A model generated the notes under the pieces. It ran no database searches. It had not been told where the DNA came from and worked only from the letters and a program-made list of their open reading frames with translations. From Plasmodium malariae (lineage: Eukaryota > Apicomplexa > Aconoidasida > Haemosporida > Plasmodiidae): DNA of 64,000 nucleotides. Of the stretch, positions 28,341 to 40,363 are shown in pieces. The position numbers were made by a program, and so were the translations under genes. The stretch is taken from contig NC_041784.1 in NCBI RefSeq assembly GCF_900090045.1, positions 1 to 64,000 on the forward strand, in the 5' to 3' direction. Numbering within the stretch: position 1 is the first letter of the stretch; each line of letters starts with the position of its first letter.

Positions 28341-29305
28341 TTACCTTTTCCTAAATTTAATTTTTTCATATTTTATAACTTTTTTATGGTAATAAATAAT
28401 TCCTGATATAATGCTGATACCCAATATAAAGAAGACTACACAATATATTAGAAAATCAAAAAAAGGTGTTATATAAAAATCTGTAGTACTACTATTGTCT
28501 TTTGGTACACTATACTTGAAAAATGAACTTACATTGGATTTCAAATAATTGTGAAATTTCATCATCTCTTGCGAACTTAATGAATAACTCAATAACTTAT
28601 ATAACCCCCTCGTAAGCCCACAATTAAAAGAAAAATCTAATATAAGTCCTAATGATAACAACAAAAACAATAATAAAGGTAAAGCAAGTCGTAATCTGCA
28701 TTTTTTAAGTATTATTTTTTTGTACAACTTATCACTGATTGTTCTGTTGTTTTTAAGAAAATCTTCGTAATCAAGTTCCTTGAATATTTTCTTTTCCATA
28801 TGGGAATATTTTTTAGCATTAAATGTACATGTTTTATTCTTCGTATCTTTTTTATAGCCTCTAGTACACCTTGGTGAACTTCCATTTGGTTGTTTCTTTT
28901 TTTTTTTTATTCTTTCCTCATTATTATGTATATCTTTTATGTTGTTCAAACCAATATATTCTATCCCTTTATTTATATTTACAACATTTGAGTCCTTAAG
29001 GTGTTCATGTTTTCCTAACAATCGACAATTTCTAGTTTCTAATTTTTTCTTAAGCTTGCAGCCCTCATCCAAGGTTATGCTAAACATGTTCTAATAAATA
29101 AATGTATATATTTGTTATTTAGTAGTATAAATAAGATAGAGGTATAAAAAAAAGTATTAATAAAGAAAACACAAAAAAGTATAAGTATTTCAAATATCCC
29201 TAAATAACGTTATCTTACAACATCACTGTTAAAATGATATTTCCAAGATAAAAGGATAAATCCAAGAAAATTAACAAGCAATAGTGCCTTTTTTTCTTGT
29301 TCCAT
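28341..29305 (-). CDS. fam-l: fam-l exported protein, two exons, intact
   Basis: Predicted 278 aa. Exon 1 is 29219-29305 (29 codons, MEQEKKALLLVNFLGFILLSW..., ending NSDV), donor GTAAGA; the intron is 29091-29218 (128 bp) with acceptor TTATTAG; exon 2 is 28341-29090, phase 0. Residues 8-21 form a hydrophobic signal or anchor. The PEXEL-like site CRLLGK has Arg at residue 52, with Lys at position five where a classical PEXEL has E, D or Q. A Lys-rich region with a KKKKK run comes next, then the hallmark HMEKKIFKELDYEDFLKNNR near 126-145, membrane spans near 164-182 and 241-262, and the basic tail EKIKFRKR. All expected family parts are present without damage, making this the best fam-l model in the window. 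The protein is expected at the host red-cell side of the parasite; the family is proposed to fold like the invasion protein RH5, which I cannot test here. Confidence 0.92.
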
Positions 29306-32170
29306 GATATATATAATTAGTATTCCAAAATAATAAACAAAGAAAAAGTTAATAATATTATAATATATTTCTAATGTTAAAACGAAATATTTAAAAAAAA
29401 ATTTTTTTTTTACTATTATTTTATAAATACATAATAAAATATACATAACTATGATGTCCATTATAACATATACATTGAACAACAAATTTAAAAATCTATC
29501 GTATACAGTGTTTGTTCTAAGGTTAATTATAAAAAAGCAAACTTTTATTAAAATAGAATAATTTTAATTAATTCGTATACAATCACAACATATAATGTGA
29601 TTAATTAACAAAGTATATTAATTATTTAATAAATTAAATAATCATATTCAGATAAAATTATGAAATAAATATATGAACTCTTATAATAGGTAAAAATTAA
29701 ACTTATATAATATATAGATGGTAGAGAATATATATATAATATGTTCCACTATGTATTAAGATCATTATTTCTAATATTAATAAGGCTATGATATTAATAG
29801 TTATAATTTAATAAATATTATATTCTGGATATACTAGTAATTTTTAATAAAATATTAATTATTATAAAAATATATTAATAGTAATAAAAAAAAAAGGCAT
29901 TTTTGTTAATTAAAATACAAGTATTAGTTACTCTCCAATACCAAACAATCTTTTAGTATGTATAATGTTTTTTTAAAAAGCATAATTTGTACAGAACTAC
30001 CTAATCTATGATGAAAAATATATTCTAAGAGATAATAAGAAATGAAATTTTATTTTGGTACCATAATTGTTCAAAATAACAATTTTTAATAAAGTTTAAT
30101 TTGTGACATTGTATCTGAATTAAAAATGTTTATATTAATGTATATAATTTTTTTTAATATATTTTTAAGTAATTACATATATTTGGAAGATATTTTAAAA
30201 TAGTAAAAAAGAAATAAAAAGACGAAAGGTAAAAATTTATAGAAATATTGTATATAAAATCATTAATTTAAAAATATATCAAAATAAATAAATTCACAAA
30301 TAATATAGGGTATGTAATATGTACATAACAAATCAGAAAGAATAAAAACATAGAGAACTGAAATTTATGAATTAGCATTTTTCTCATTAATAATATTTTA
30401 AAGAATGTATTTTTTTTTATTTATTCCTTAGAAAATGCACAACATCGATAATTCATTTTACAGGTTCACTATAGCAAATTGATATAATTAAATAAAAATT
30501 ATTTTATTAAAATTTATTTAACGACAAAAATATTTTTTTCCAATATCTATCTGTTCCTTATATGTTATAGTAATTAGAATTATATCTATAAATATATTAA
30601 CCTCACAAGATATTATTATAATCATCTTAAACATATATTTAAGTTACTGTTCTTAAAATATATTTTATTATTTCTCAATAATTAAAACAGCGACAAAAAA
30701 AAACTAATTTTAAAATTTTATTATGAAATTTATATAAAAACAAATATATTTATTGTTTAATATATATATAATTTTCATAACACTTATGAAAGCTAACATC
30801 TAGTTTGCCTTAGGTTTTCATGCAAATTTTTGTGTATCCTTTTTACACCTATTTAATATTTACATATATATTATATGATAAATGATTCAAAATTTTATAA
30901 TAATTCATATAAAAAAATTACAAAATAAAATAAAACAAATTAGCACTATATAATAATATCTTATTAAAAATTTGATTTTTTATATTTTTTTTTTGTTTTA
31001 GCAATGTTCATTGATTCTAAAAATAATTTTACTCATATTTTAATAAATAAATAAGTAACTGTCTACATTAATTATATTTTTTCTAAATTAAGAAATTATA
31101 GGAGTACAGCTTAATTTCCTTGTAAAATATTTAATTTTTTCCTTAATAAGTATATATACATTTAGTGAAGTGAATTTTCATATATATATATTTATATATA
31201 TATGGTATGAACGTCGTTTATTAATAAATATTTAAATTAATATAACATCATTTTAGTGAAAATTTTGCTCTTTATCGTAAACTACAGTATAAATAAGCAC
31301 ATAACATATTTCTTCATTTTTCTGTTCACTATACTTATACATATGTATTTTGAAATTAACCTAACAAAGTTCAGATGGTATAGGTTCATAAATTTAATTA
31401 ATTATATCGTATTTTTTACTATAAAAAATTCTCTTAAGTTTTTCACGTTTTTGCTGTTTATATGCTTCATTTACATTATTTTATTTTTTGTTTCTAAATA
31501 ATAATAAATGCCTGTTATTTCAAATATTGATTAAACAAAGTATATTTTTACTTTAAATTAAATGTAATTATGCCCTATTCTGAATTCTGAAAAACAATAC
31601 AAATGCATAGTTTATTTAATTGATATCCTTCTTATTATTTTCACAAAAAAAACTTTAATAAATATCCCTTAAAAGAAATATTATGAGAAATATATTATAA
31701 CATATTTTTATCTAAAGAATTGGCGTAATACGCTTTAATATATTTAACACTGTATAAATATATAATTATAAGGTTAGTCAAAAAAAGAAATGTTTCCCTT
31801 TTAAAAAATTAATTTTTACTGCTTCATTAAATCATATGATAACAAAAACTTTAATGAAATAATTTTATTCTATTTATTATTTAATTATTATTCCTTTTAT
31901 GTTTGCAACCTTGTAAATTAAAAATTTTAAAATGTAACTAAAATAAATGTAATAAAAAAATAAACGGTATATAAATATATCTTTTAATGTATTTAATTAA
32001 AGTGTTATTGAATTATTCTTAGTAAGTAAATAATAGATCTTTTTCTTTCAGTTTTTCAAGAACTTTTTTTTTTTAAAAATATAAAATATAATATTATCCT
32101 AAATTTAAAAATGTTCAAAATCAAAATATAATTTCTATGTATTATTTAAGCGAACTATAGATAATGAAAA
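29306..32170. other. intergenic, 5' flank of the fam-l gene
   Basis: No gene seen. 29849-31175 is the third copy of the duplicated 5' flank. A plus-strand frame of 81 codons at 31256-31501 is very hydrophobic (F/I/Y-rich) but has no partner exon or family motif. Confidence 0.5.
29849..31175. repeat. duplicated 5' flank, copy 3
   Basis: Good local matches to copy 1 upstream of the fam-l pseudogene: gaactacctaatctatga at about 29993 against gaactacataatctatga at about 2918, and ggtaccataattgttca near 30057 against ggtgccataatttttca near 2978. Near 31090-31150 the AATTTCCTTGTA stretch pairs with aatttctttgtag near 4075. Both flanks belong to fam-l genes, so gene and flank very probably duplicated together. 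Confidence 0.65.
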
Positions 32171-34380
32171 ATAAGTGCATTACGTACGTTAATTATATTC
32201 ATTAATTTCTTTATATAATAAAAAAAAAAAAAATTATTCTATAAGTTATGGTACTATGTACTAATTCATGTATAATCTTTATAATCATAAATAATACTAC
32301 TTTAATTATTTTATTATTTTGTTATACAAAAATACATTAATAAACTTCATTAATTATCTATAAACAATTAATTCCTAGATATATAAAATAGATAAAAAAA
32401 AATGGTATATAACTTTGTATAATTACTTTAATGCATATAATATTCCTACAAGATGTGATAAATATTATTAGTTAATAATACCACAAAATAATTTTAATTT
32501 TTCTCTATGTCCTATATAAATTAATGTTCATTCATTCTTATATAATTTACTAAAATGTATAATATAGAATTGTTAATATGGAAGTACCTCTTTACCAACG
32601 GTAAATATAATACTTAGTGGATTATTATAATTGTTCCAAATATAAAAAAAAAACAAATATAAAAATATAACGTTTAAATAAATCTAAAAGATTATATATT
32701 TATATTTAAATAGTCTAATTTTTTTTTTATTAATTGCGCCATATGAATAAATACAATATATAAAAAAAAACAAAAATGAAAAAGGTAACAAAATTTTTTT
32801 TGTATGGCTTACTTATAGTCCCATTAGAAATGAATATATATGGGAAACTTAAACATATGTCTTATTTCTGATAAAAAAATATGCACTATAGTAGTATATT
32901 CTGTCAGGAGTTGTAGTGATTATACAGTAGCTTGATACATAAAACACATATATATATATATAATTAATTATATGAATTTCACATCTATTTATTATATTAA
33001 ATAAAAAGTAAAAACAAAAATAAAATTTCTTATATTTAAATTATCTTGGTTATGTATTTGTTAATTGAAAATACTTTAGTAATTTATTCCACCTTTCATA
33101 TCCCAAAAAAACATACATTAATGAATAAGACAAATATATAAAGCTTCACTGTCAAGAAATGGGAATATTAGTTTATATAACTCCAAAAATTATTACAAAT
33201 GATAAATATAATCTTCATTTTTATTAGAATTTATACGTCATCAAAATTAATTTATTCAATACAGACATATAAAATTCTAAAATGTATGTATAACATAAAA
33301 CGTTATATTTTTTCTTTTTTTAATGAAACGTTTTATAGATATATTATTATACATTCTTTCAATACTATTATAACATATCAAACAAATAAAAACCAAATTA
33401 AATTATTTTCATAAAGCGTAATTGGCATTGATTTATATCTATTTCTTTTTATTATATTAAAAAAGTAGTATTATTATTATCACAATATTTGTACTTTTTT
33501 AATATGAATTTTGCATATCTAAAAATACACTTTTAGGACACTAAACATATGACTTTTAGAAAACATACAAAGATAAACTTATAATCCTATAAATATAAAA
33601 ATTAAACGTATATTCTTATTTACCCGAATATTACAAAAACTCTTATTCATGATTCCTTTAATGGTAATTGAAAATTTTATAAATTATAAGTTTTAGGAAA
33701 TTCTCATTATTACAAAAAAAAAAAAAAAAGTTTATTTTTTTTAGTAGCATCTAATAAATTTTAAATCCTATTCATTATTATGCTCGGCTGTAAACATAAA
33801 AACAATGTGAAAACGGAAAAGTCATATATATTTCTACTTTTTTATATAATATTTAAGTAATATATATAAATTAAATTTAAAGCCCATTTTAGTTAATTAA
33901 ATTATTTAGAGTACTTATTCAATATTTAGTTACAATTAATTATAATCCTTGAAATTATTGAACAAAAATTACTAATACATATTTTGATATAAGATGAACC
34001 CACTGCATATTTGTAATTCCATTTATCGATCACCAATAACTTAAACATACATTAAAAGCGTTTATTCATTATATACTTATTTTTATGTATTTAAAATAAT
34101 AATATTTATTATAAATGTTAACTTAATTTTTATTATTAAAAAAACCTTAAATTACACTCTTTTTGTTTTATACTATACGAAAAAGGCACGTATAATTATT
34201 TTAAAACAAATCATACAATTTTTTTAATTCTTTCAATAAATAATCATTTTTTACTAAAAATAAATAAAAGATACAAAAACAGAATAAGGGAATCATCTAA
34301 TGTCAAAACATGAATATTCCCAATAATTTAACAAAATGGCAATTGCACCTATTTTTATGAACTTTATATAACAACATATA
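32171..34380. repeat. family X 3' flank, copy 2, with extra sequence
   Basis: Matches copy 3: taagtgcattacgtacgttaattata near 32172 against taaatgcattgtgtacattaattata near 37680, the cccatt motif at 32820-32878, and the motif at 34319-34380. The distance between the last two motifs is about 1.5 kb here and about 0.78 kb in copies 1 and 3, so roughly 0.75 kb has been inserted here or lost in both others. A plus-strand frame of 71 codons (33199-33414) lies in the extra part but has no recognisable motif. Confidence 0.6.
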
Positions 34381-34686
34381 CTCTACAAAAAAAAATATAA
34401 TTAAGAGAAGACAAACTATATGTCAATGGATTAAATTAAAGACAAAAGCAACATTAAAATACTAATTTATATTATAATTTAATCAAATTCAATAAATAAA
34501 AGGAATGTATATTTTTATGTTTTAAATCAAAATAGAGATGTTTGTACATGTGCTATCGTAAAAATTATGTAATTCCATTTACTCTTCTTATAAATATAAT
34601 ATTTTTAAGAATACTACATAACTCCCTTTTAGAACTTAAAAATTTTTCTTACGAAATAACTTAACTCATTAGTATAATTATTAAGA

Positions 34687-35366
34687 TTACATTCTTTTTA
34701 TCTTTTCATATTTTACAATTTTCATAATAGTATATATAATACCTATGATAAATAAACTTAATGCAAATTCAAAAACTACTTAACCAACTACTAAAAGAAT
34801 TTTAGTTTCTTTAGATACATGAGCTACACCAATTGAGGTAAAACTTCGAATTTGTTGTACATCTAATCCACCGGTCTTCTTTGTCTTTGCTAGTGCATTA
34901 AGCGCTTTATATTTAAGTCCAAATCCATTACTTAACAATGACAACACTAATAATATCAATAAAACTAAATAGATTGGAATAACAACTGAAGGTTTCTTTC
35001 TACGTATATTTTTATTTGCTGTTTTTTTTATTAATTTTTATATTTTTCCTATTTTTATCTAATGAATCTAATATATTATAGATTTTTTTTCCAAAAAATC
35101 TATCCATTCTACTGAATAAAAATGGCTTCGTTTTCTTGTCTAATTTATCGAATGCATCTACACTTAATACCCCCATTTTTTAGATCTTCTATTTTTGATA
35201 TATTGTCTTCGTCATTTTTAGATATATCTTCATTTAGCAATTTAGAATTCCACCTGTTACCAGTTATAACATAATTTACATTTAATATAATGAATTTTCT
35301 TCTAGTAGATGATATGCCGTTAAATATAAGTTGTCATCTATCTTATTCTTCTTACACATTGATTTA
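34687..35366 (-). pseudogene. PEXEL exported-protein pseudogene, family X copy 2
   Basis: This is the most decayed of the three copies. Exon 2 starts near 35366 after CTGTAG and reads to YHLLEE, a PEXEL whose Arg seems changed to His. The frame then breaks, resumes as NSKLLNEDISKND, shifts again at the A6TG5 run, passes SRMDRFFGKKIYNILDSL, and shifts once more in a poly-A run. From there it reads through a membrane span (PSVVIPIYLVLLILLVLS) and on to a TAA at 34780-34782. The second span and MKIVKYEKIKRM tail follow, with the natural stop at 34687. A likely exon 1 relic (WNKNIFMS...IFATL, first codon out of frame) lies about 35480-35559, the distance expected from the 126-129 bp introns of the other copies. 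Order of parts and tail agree with copies 1 and 3. Confidence 0.75.
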
Positions 35367-35566
35367 CTACAGTAATTCAAAAATAAAAAACAAAAAAACG
35401 AAAGCATTTTTTGTGTCCAAATATATATATTTCTATTTTAAGCAAATAGTTTTGGAAATAAAACATGAGAAAAAATAAAATAAAATAATTATTATTGTTA
35501 AAATAATTTCTTTAAGTTACAAAGTTGCAAAAATTGACATAAATATATTTTTATTCCATTTTATTA

Positions 35567-38500
35567 TATTTGCATATTTTAACACTTACAATGATTCACG
35601 TTTAGTATTATTTTCTGACCATAATCATTTTATCAAGAAATATATTTATGTATTAACAAATATTCTTTTACATATAAATTTGCTAATATATAAAAATTAA
35701 CAATGTAAGCAGTTTATAATTTATATAATTAAATAAATTATAATTACTTATAAGTTCCATTTAATAGAAAGAAGTTAATACTTTAATTTGTTTTACATTT
35801 TCAAGTCTTAATAAGAGTATTTATTTATTTTAAAATTTTTCCATTTTTCCTTTTTGTAACAGAATTGATCTTTCTTTTATTTTTTTAATTTTATAAAGAA
35901 TAAAGATTCAAAACATTTTATGCTATCAATTTATATTATCAAGGACAATGAAGTAATTCTAATAAAATTAAATTAAGTCAATAATAATACAACTGTCATA
36001 ATAATAAAAAATTTAAGGTATATATATTATTATTTATTGGAGAAGAACAGTGATACCCATAATAATTCTTTATATACAGATTCCAATTAAAATAAAAATA
36101 CACTAATAAATCTTTGGTATTTTTTAGAATTAACCTGAGCATTGAATCCGTGTCTATGAATTATATGTTAAAAAAAAATATATTTTTTTTATAACAATGA
36201 ACTTTATCAAAACGAAAGTATTATTATGAACCATATAAGCTATATGTAATTTTATATATCATTAAAAACTAGTATAATATTATTTAATATATTTATATAT
36301 AAATTACATAATAACAAAATATATATTAAAATATATACATATTATTATATAATTCTCTAGAATATGTAGTTATTATAAATATCGCTGATTATAAATTGGA
36401 ATTTTCCATACATATTCACATATTTAAAGTTTTTTTATTATGTAAAATGGACAAAAATGTTTACATATATTATGTATTAATGTATGTCCATATATATTTT
36501 ATTTATATAATATTTTAATTATGGAAAAATTAAATAAAAAACATATAGTATTTTTATATATAAAATTTCGTATAATTCATATATATATCATTTTTCTAAA
36601 ATATAATTAACAATACAATTAGAAACAACAATAATATAATAATCAGTTTCATCACTTTTTTTGCTTGTAATTATTTAAAATTCCCAAACTTGCAAGAAAT
36701 TATAAATAATCCTTGATTCTTACAAATTTTTTTTATTATGTATTTATAATTTTACATAAATAAAATGATAAAAAGCAAAATATTTATATATTTCAAATTC
36801 ATAAATTATTTAAAAATAAATTCATAATATTTATCCTTGCTTGTGTCTACTTAAAAAAAATAAAACTTAATAACTAATAAAATTAGAATAATTTCATTTT
36901 CTTCTTTTAATTTATAACAGGTTTCTATAAAACTATTAATTTTTCAGAAAAAGTCGTTTAATAATATATTATTTATAAAATATATTATTATGTATTTTAC
37001 AAATATTTCATATAGGTATTGATTTCGTATTTATTTCGATTAAAATATTCTATAGTAGTACATATATTATGAATTTTCTTGATAAGATATGCCATATATA
37101 ACATAACCATCCCTTCATATACTAATTTGTATTAATGTCTAATGTTATATTCTATATATACAATGTGACCAATATGAATAATTTAAAAAATGGAAATTTA
37201 TTATTCTAATTGCATACGCTTTTGTTAATAAGGTGCACTTTTCCTTCTATAAACGTTAATGTACTTATTAGATATATTCGACCATGAATATATATTAATC
37301 CACTACTCCATAATTTCATTTATGTATCTTCTCCAATAAATATTTTTTTAATAATATTCTCCAAGTTGTATATTAAAATAAAAACTTTAATGCATTAATA
37401 AATTTCTCAAATGCATGATAATGTCTATATATCTATTTATTATATGTGTTTTTGTCACATTTATATTAATGTACCCATTCATATGTTTTGTTTTTCTTTT
37501 ATTTTTATTTCATTGTTTATTTTATTTAAATACATTCTTTTTTTCTTTTTTGTTTATTTTTTCAAGCATTATGTTTATTTGAAAAAAATAAAAAATAATA
37601 ATATACTAGATTGAAAAGATATTTAAATTATTACATAATTTTTATGGTTTATTTTAATGAACCAGGGACAATAAAAAATAAATGCATTGTGTACATTAAT
37701 TATAATAATTTATACATTAATATAATAAAAAAAAAAAAAACTTTAACTTTTGACAATAGAGAACAATTTATATATAATAATTACAATCATAAAAAATATT
37801 ATATTATATTATTTAAATTATTATTAATATAAAAAATGCATTTTAAAGAACCAGATAAATCATATCTTCAAAAGTTCCATATCCAGTTCACAAAATACAT
37901 AAAAAATAAAATGATTTTCTATAGATAGTTTCAGTCACACAAATTTCATCTGAGTTGTGATAAAGATTACTAGTTAATGATTTCAAAAAAAAATTTTTAA
38001 TTTTTCCATAAATTTCCCTTTTTTAATATATTTATGTCTACTTTTACTTAGATAAGTTACAAAAATAATAGATACACTATTAAAAATAGAAACTAAATTT
38101 TTACCAACTTTAAATACATTTAATGTTGGATTTTTATTTTGTTCTAAAATATATTTTACAAACTAACATAAAAAATTAATGTTTACATATAATTAAAAAT
38201 TATATATATTTGTTTTACATATACATTTAATTTTATTAAATTCAATATGTAAGCAAACACATGATATCGAGTAAAATTCACAAAAAACGAAACGTTACAA
38301 TAAGATTTCTTTTAACTCATTTATTTTGTCCCATTGTAAACGAATATATAGCGGAACTTTTACAATCCATGTTATTTCTTCTTAAAAAGGTGCTATATAT
38401 AATATAAATGTTTCGTTACAAACAATTATTTTTATTTATATTATTTTGAAATATAAAATTATATATATATAATAATATATTTATTTCATATATATACATA

Positions 38501-39428
38501 TGTATTATATAAATAAAATTACGTATTATAATTAAGTATCGTAATATGTAATATTAAATATTAGGTAAAAATGAAGTAGCATACATACATATAGTACTAC
38601 TTTATAAACTATATTTAGGTAATTCTTATAAAATTAATTAAATAGTACATATAAAGTAATTAATATATTAAATGTACATAGTGTAATATCATCTAAAAAA
38701 ATTTATAAAAGTCTAAATTAATAATCATCGATAAATAATTGATTCTCTTAGTGAACATTACATTATTATTTATAATTCCATTTATAAGACAAACGAAATT
38801 TTAAATAAATATTAAAAACATATTTGCACTAAATGAGTAATACAGTTCACACTTCATAGTACCCTTAATAATAAATAAAAATTAAATTTTTTTTTTTTTA
38901 AAAAATAATAACTATTATTTCATTTTATTATATATAAAAAAAGATACTCACAATTAACATAAAGCAGATCATATAAATTTTTAACTAGTTCACGGAATAT
39001 CCAATTCGGTCTCAAAACATTAACAGATATGAAAACAGTATAAGGAAAATTTATTCCAGTAAACATTATGAATTTTCAAATTAATTTAACGAATTAATGC
39101 TAACATCCCATTTTTATATGAATTTCATGTAATACATATATATTTTACGTACAAATATATTTTAAAAGGTATATACATATTATTCCAATATATCGAATAA
39201 TATTCAAACAATTTTTATTTATACAAATATAAATGATATAACAATTAAGTTCATTAAGAATTTATAATGCCCATATTTATATTTTATATAAAGATATTTT
39301 TGTATATATAAGGTGATAATATATGAATTAAGTAATCACATACATTTTTCATATGTATATAATATTTTAAAGATATTATATATAATTTAATATCATATAT
39401 ATATAGTTATTCTTAAAAAAGTAATTAA
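35567..39428. other. intergenic, largely family X 3' flank copy 3
   Basis: No gene seen. The half nearer copy 3 of the gene (from about 37060) is the third 3' flank. Adjacent plus-strand frames at 37411-37614 and 37611-37832 overlap the conserved flank and contain a poly-A run, so I read them as chance. Confidence 0.5.
37060..39141. repeat. family X 3' flank, copy 3
   Basis: Colinear with copy 1 (13380-15490): the stretches at 37255-37345, 38330-38388 and 39075-39141 pair with 13600-13690, 14649-14707 and 15409-15474 at nearly the same spacing from the gene. The match to copy 2 adds the segment near 37680-37735. No coding sequence is recognised in it. Confidence 0.6.
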
Positions 39429-40363
39429 CTAATTAGAATAAAATTTTGAATAATTTCCCTTTATTATTTTATATTTTGCTATTTTCATTAAAGAATAAAA
39501 AATAACTAATACAATTATGAGAGCCTCAATAAATAAGTATATTGAATATATTGCTATCGATGGCACATACATTAATCATAAAGATGCATTCTTTAATTGT
39601 GGTAAAGTACGTATATGTTCAATTCGTAATACTGAGAACATACCTTGGAAAGAATGTGCACGTAAGTTCCACAATTCTACACCCTAGGTAGATACAACAA
39701 ATAATATGAAAACTGCTAATGTTACTGTAAATAAAACTATAATTAGTGGAGTAAAAGTTACAACTACTTTCCGCATATTCTGAGTACATTACTTTTACTA
39801 TTTTTCAAGTTATTTGTAATTTTATTTATGGAATATAATTTATTGCATATTAGTTTTTCAAAAAAATTATCTATTCTTTTAAGTAAAGGGAACTTTTTCA
39901 TCTTAAGTTGTTTATTCCCTTTTTTCATATTTAATAAAATGTATTCTAGTTTTTCTATTTCAGATAGCTTTTCTTTGCCATTTTTACATATATCTTCTCG
40001 TTCATTCAGCAATTTTGTATTTCCCCTGTTATCTGATTTATATTCAGTAGAATTAACATCCAATATATCTTCTGCTAGTCATCAATGAGCACTTAAAGAT
40101 ATAGAGCCATGTATATTATAATTTTTACAAAAAGATTTACTAGAGTTAACCTAATAAAAAAATGTAAAAAATTTTTATATAAAATGAAAAATATTTAAAT
40201 ACTAAGAAAATATATTATTTAAAAATAAAACATTAAAAAAAAGATATGAAAAAAAAATAAAATATTATTATAATACTACTTTATTTTTATAGATATATAT
40301 AAAAATTAAAAAAGTAGATACAAATATTTTAATGCTAGCGAGATACATAAAATTCTTTTTCAT
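39429..40363 (-). pseudogene. PEXEL exported-protein pseudogene, family X copy 3
   Basis: Exon 1 is 40280-40363 (28 codons, MKKNFMYLASIKIFVSTFLI..., hydrophobic), donor GTAGTA; the intron is 40151-40279; exon 2 starts at 40150 in phase 0. Two adjacent TGA codons (40079-40084) sit where Arg and the next residue of the PEXEL should be, directly before LAEDIL. The frame is then open for about 100 codons with LLNEREDICKNG, KLSEIEKLEYILLN and LLKRIDNFFEK, up to RICGK and TAG at 39764-39766. One base appears to be missing there: in the shifted frame the first membrane span follows at once (VVVTFTPLIIVLFTVTLAVF), then TAG at 39684-39686, TGA at 39576-39578, the second span, MKIAKYKIIK and a final TAG at 39429. 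Homologous to the copies at 15.7 and 34.7 kb. Not expected to make an exported protein. Confidence 0.82.

Noticed and set aside
31256..31501. Hydrophobic 81-codon plus-strand frame that could be a small membrane protein
   Set aside because: F/I/Y richness is expected from AT-rich DNA; there is no homologous frame in the matching duplicated flanks and no family motif.
36150..36600. TA-rich region considered as a possible centromere or origin
   Set aside because: Composition is not distinct enough from other spacers in this window, and no tandem repeat array was seen.
37411..37832. Two adjacent plus-strand frames that might form a two-part gene
   Set aside because: They overlap flank sequence conserved at the DNA level in places where the other copies do not keep the frame, and include a poly-A run.
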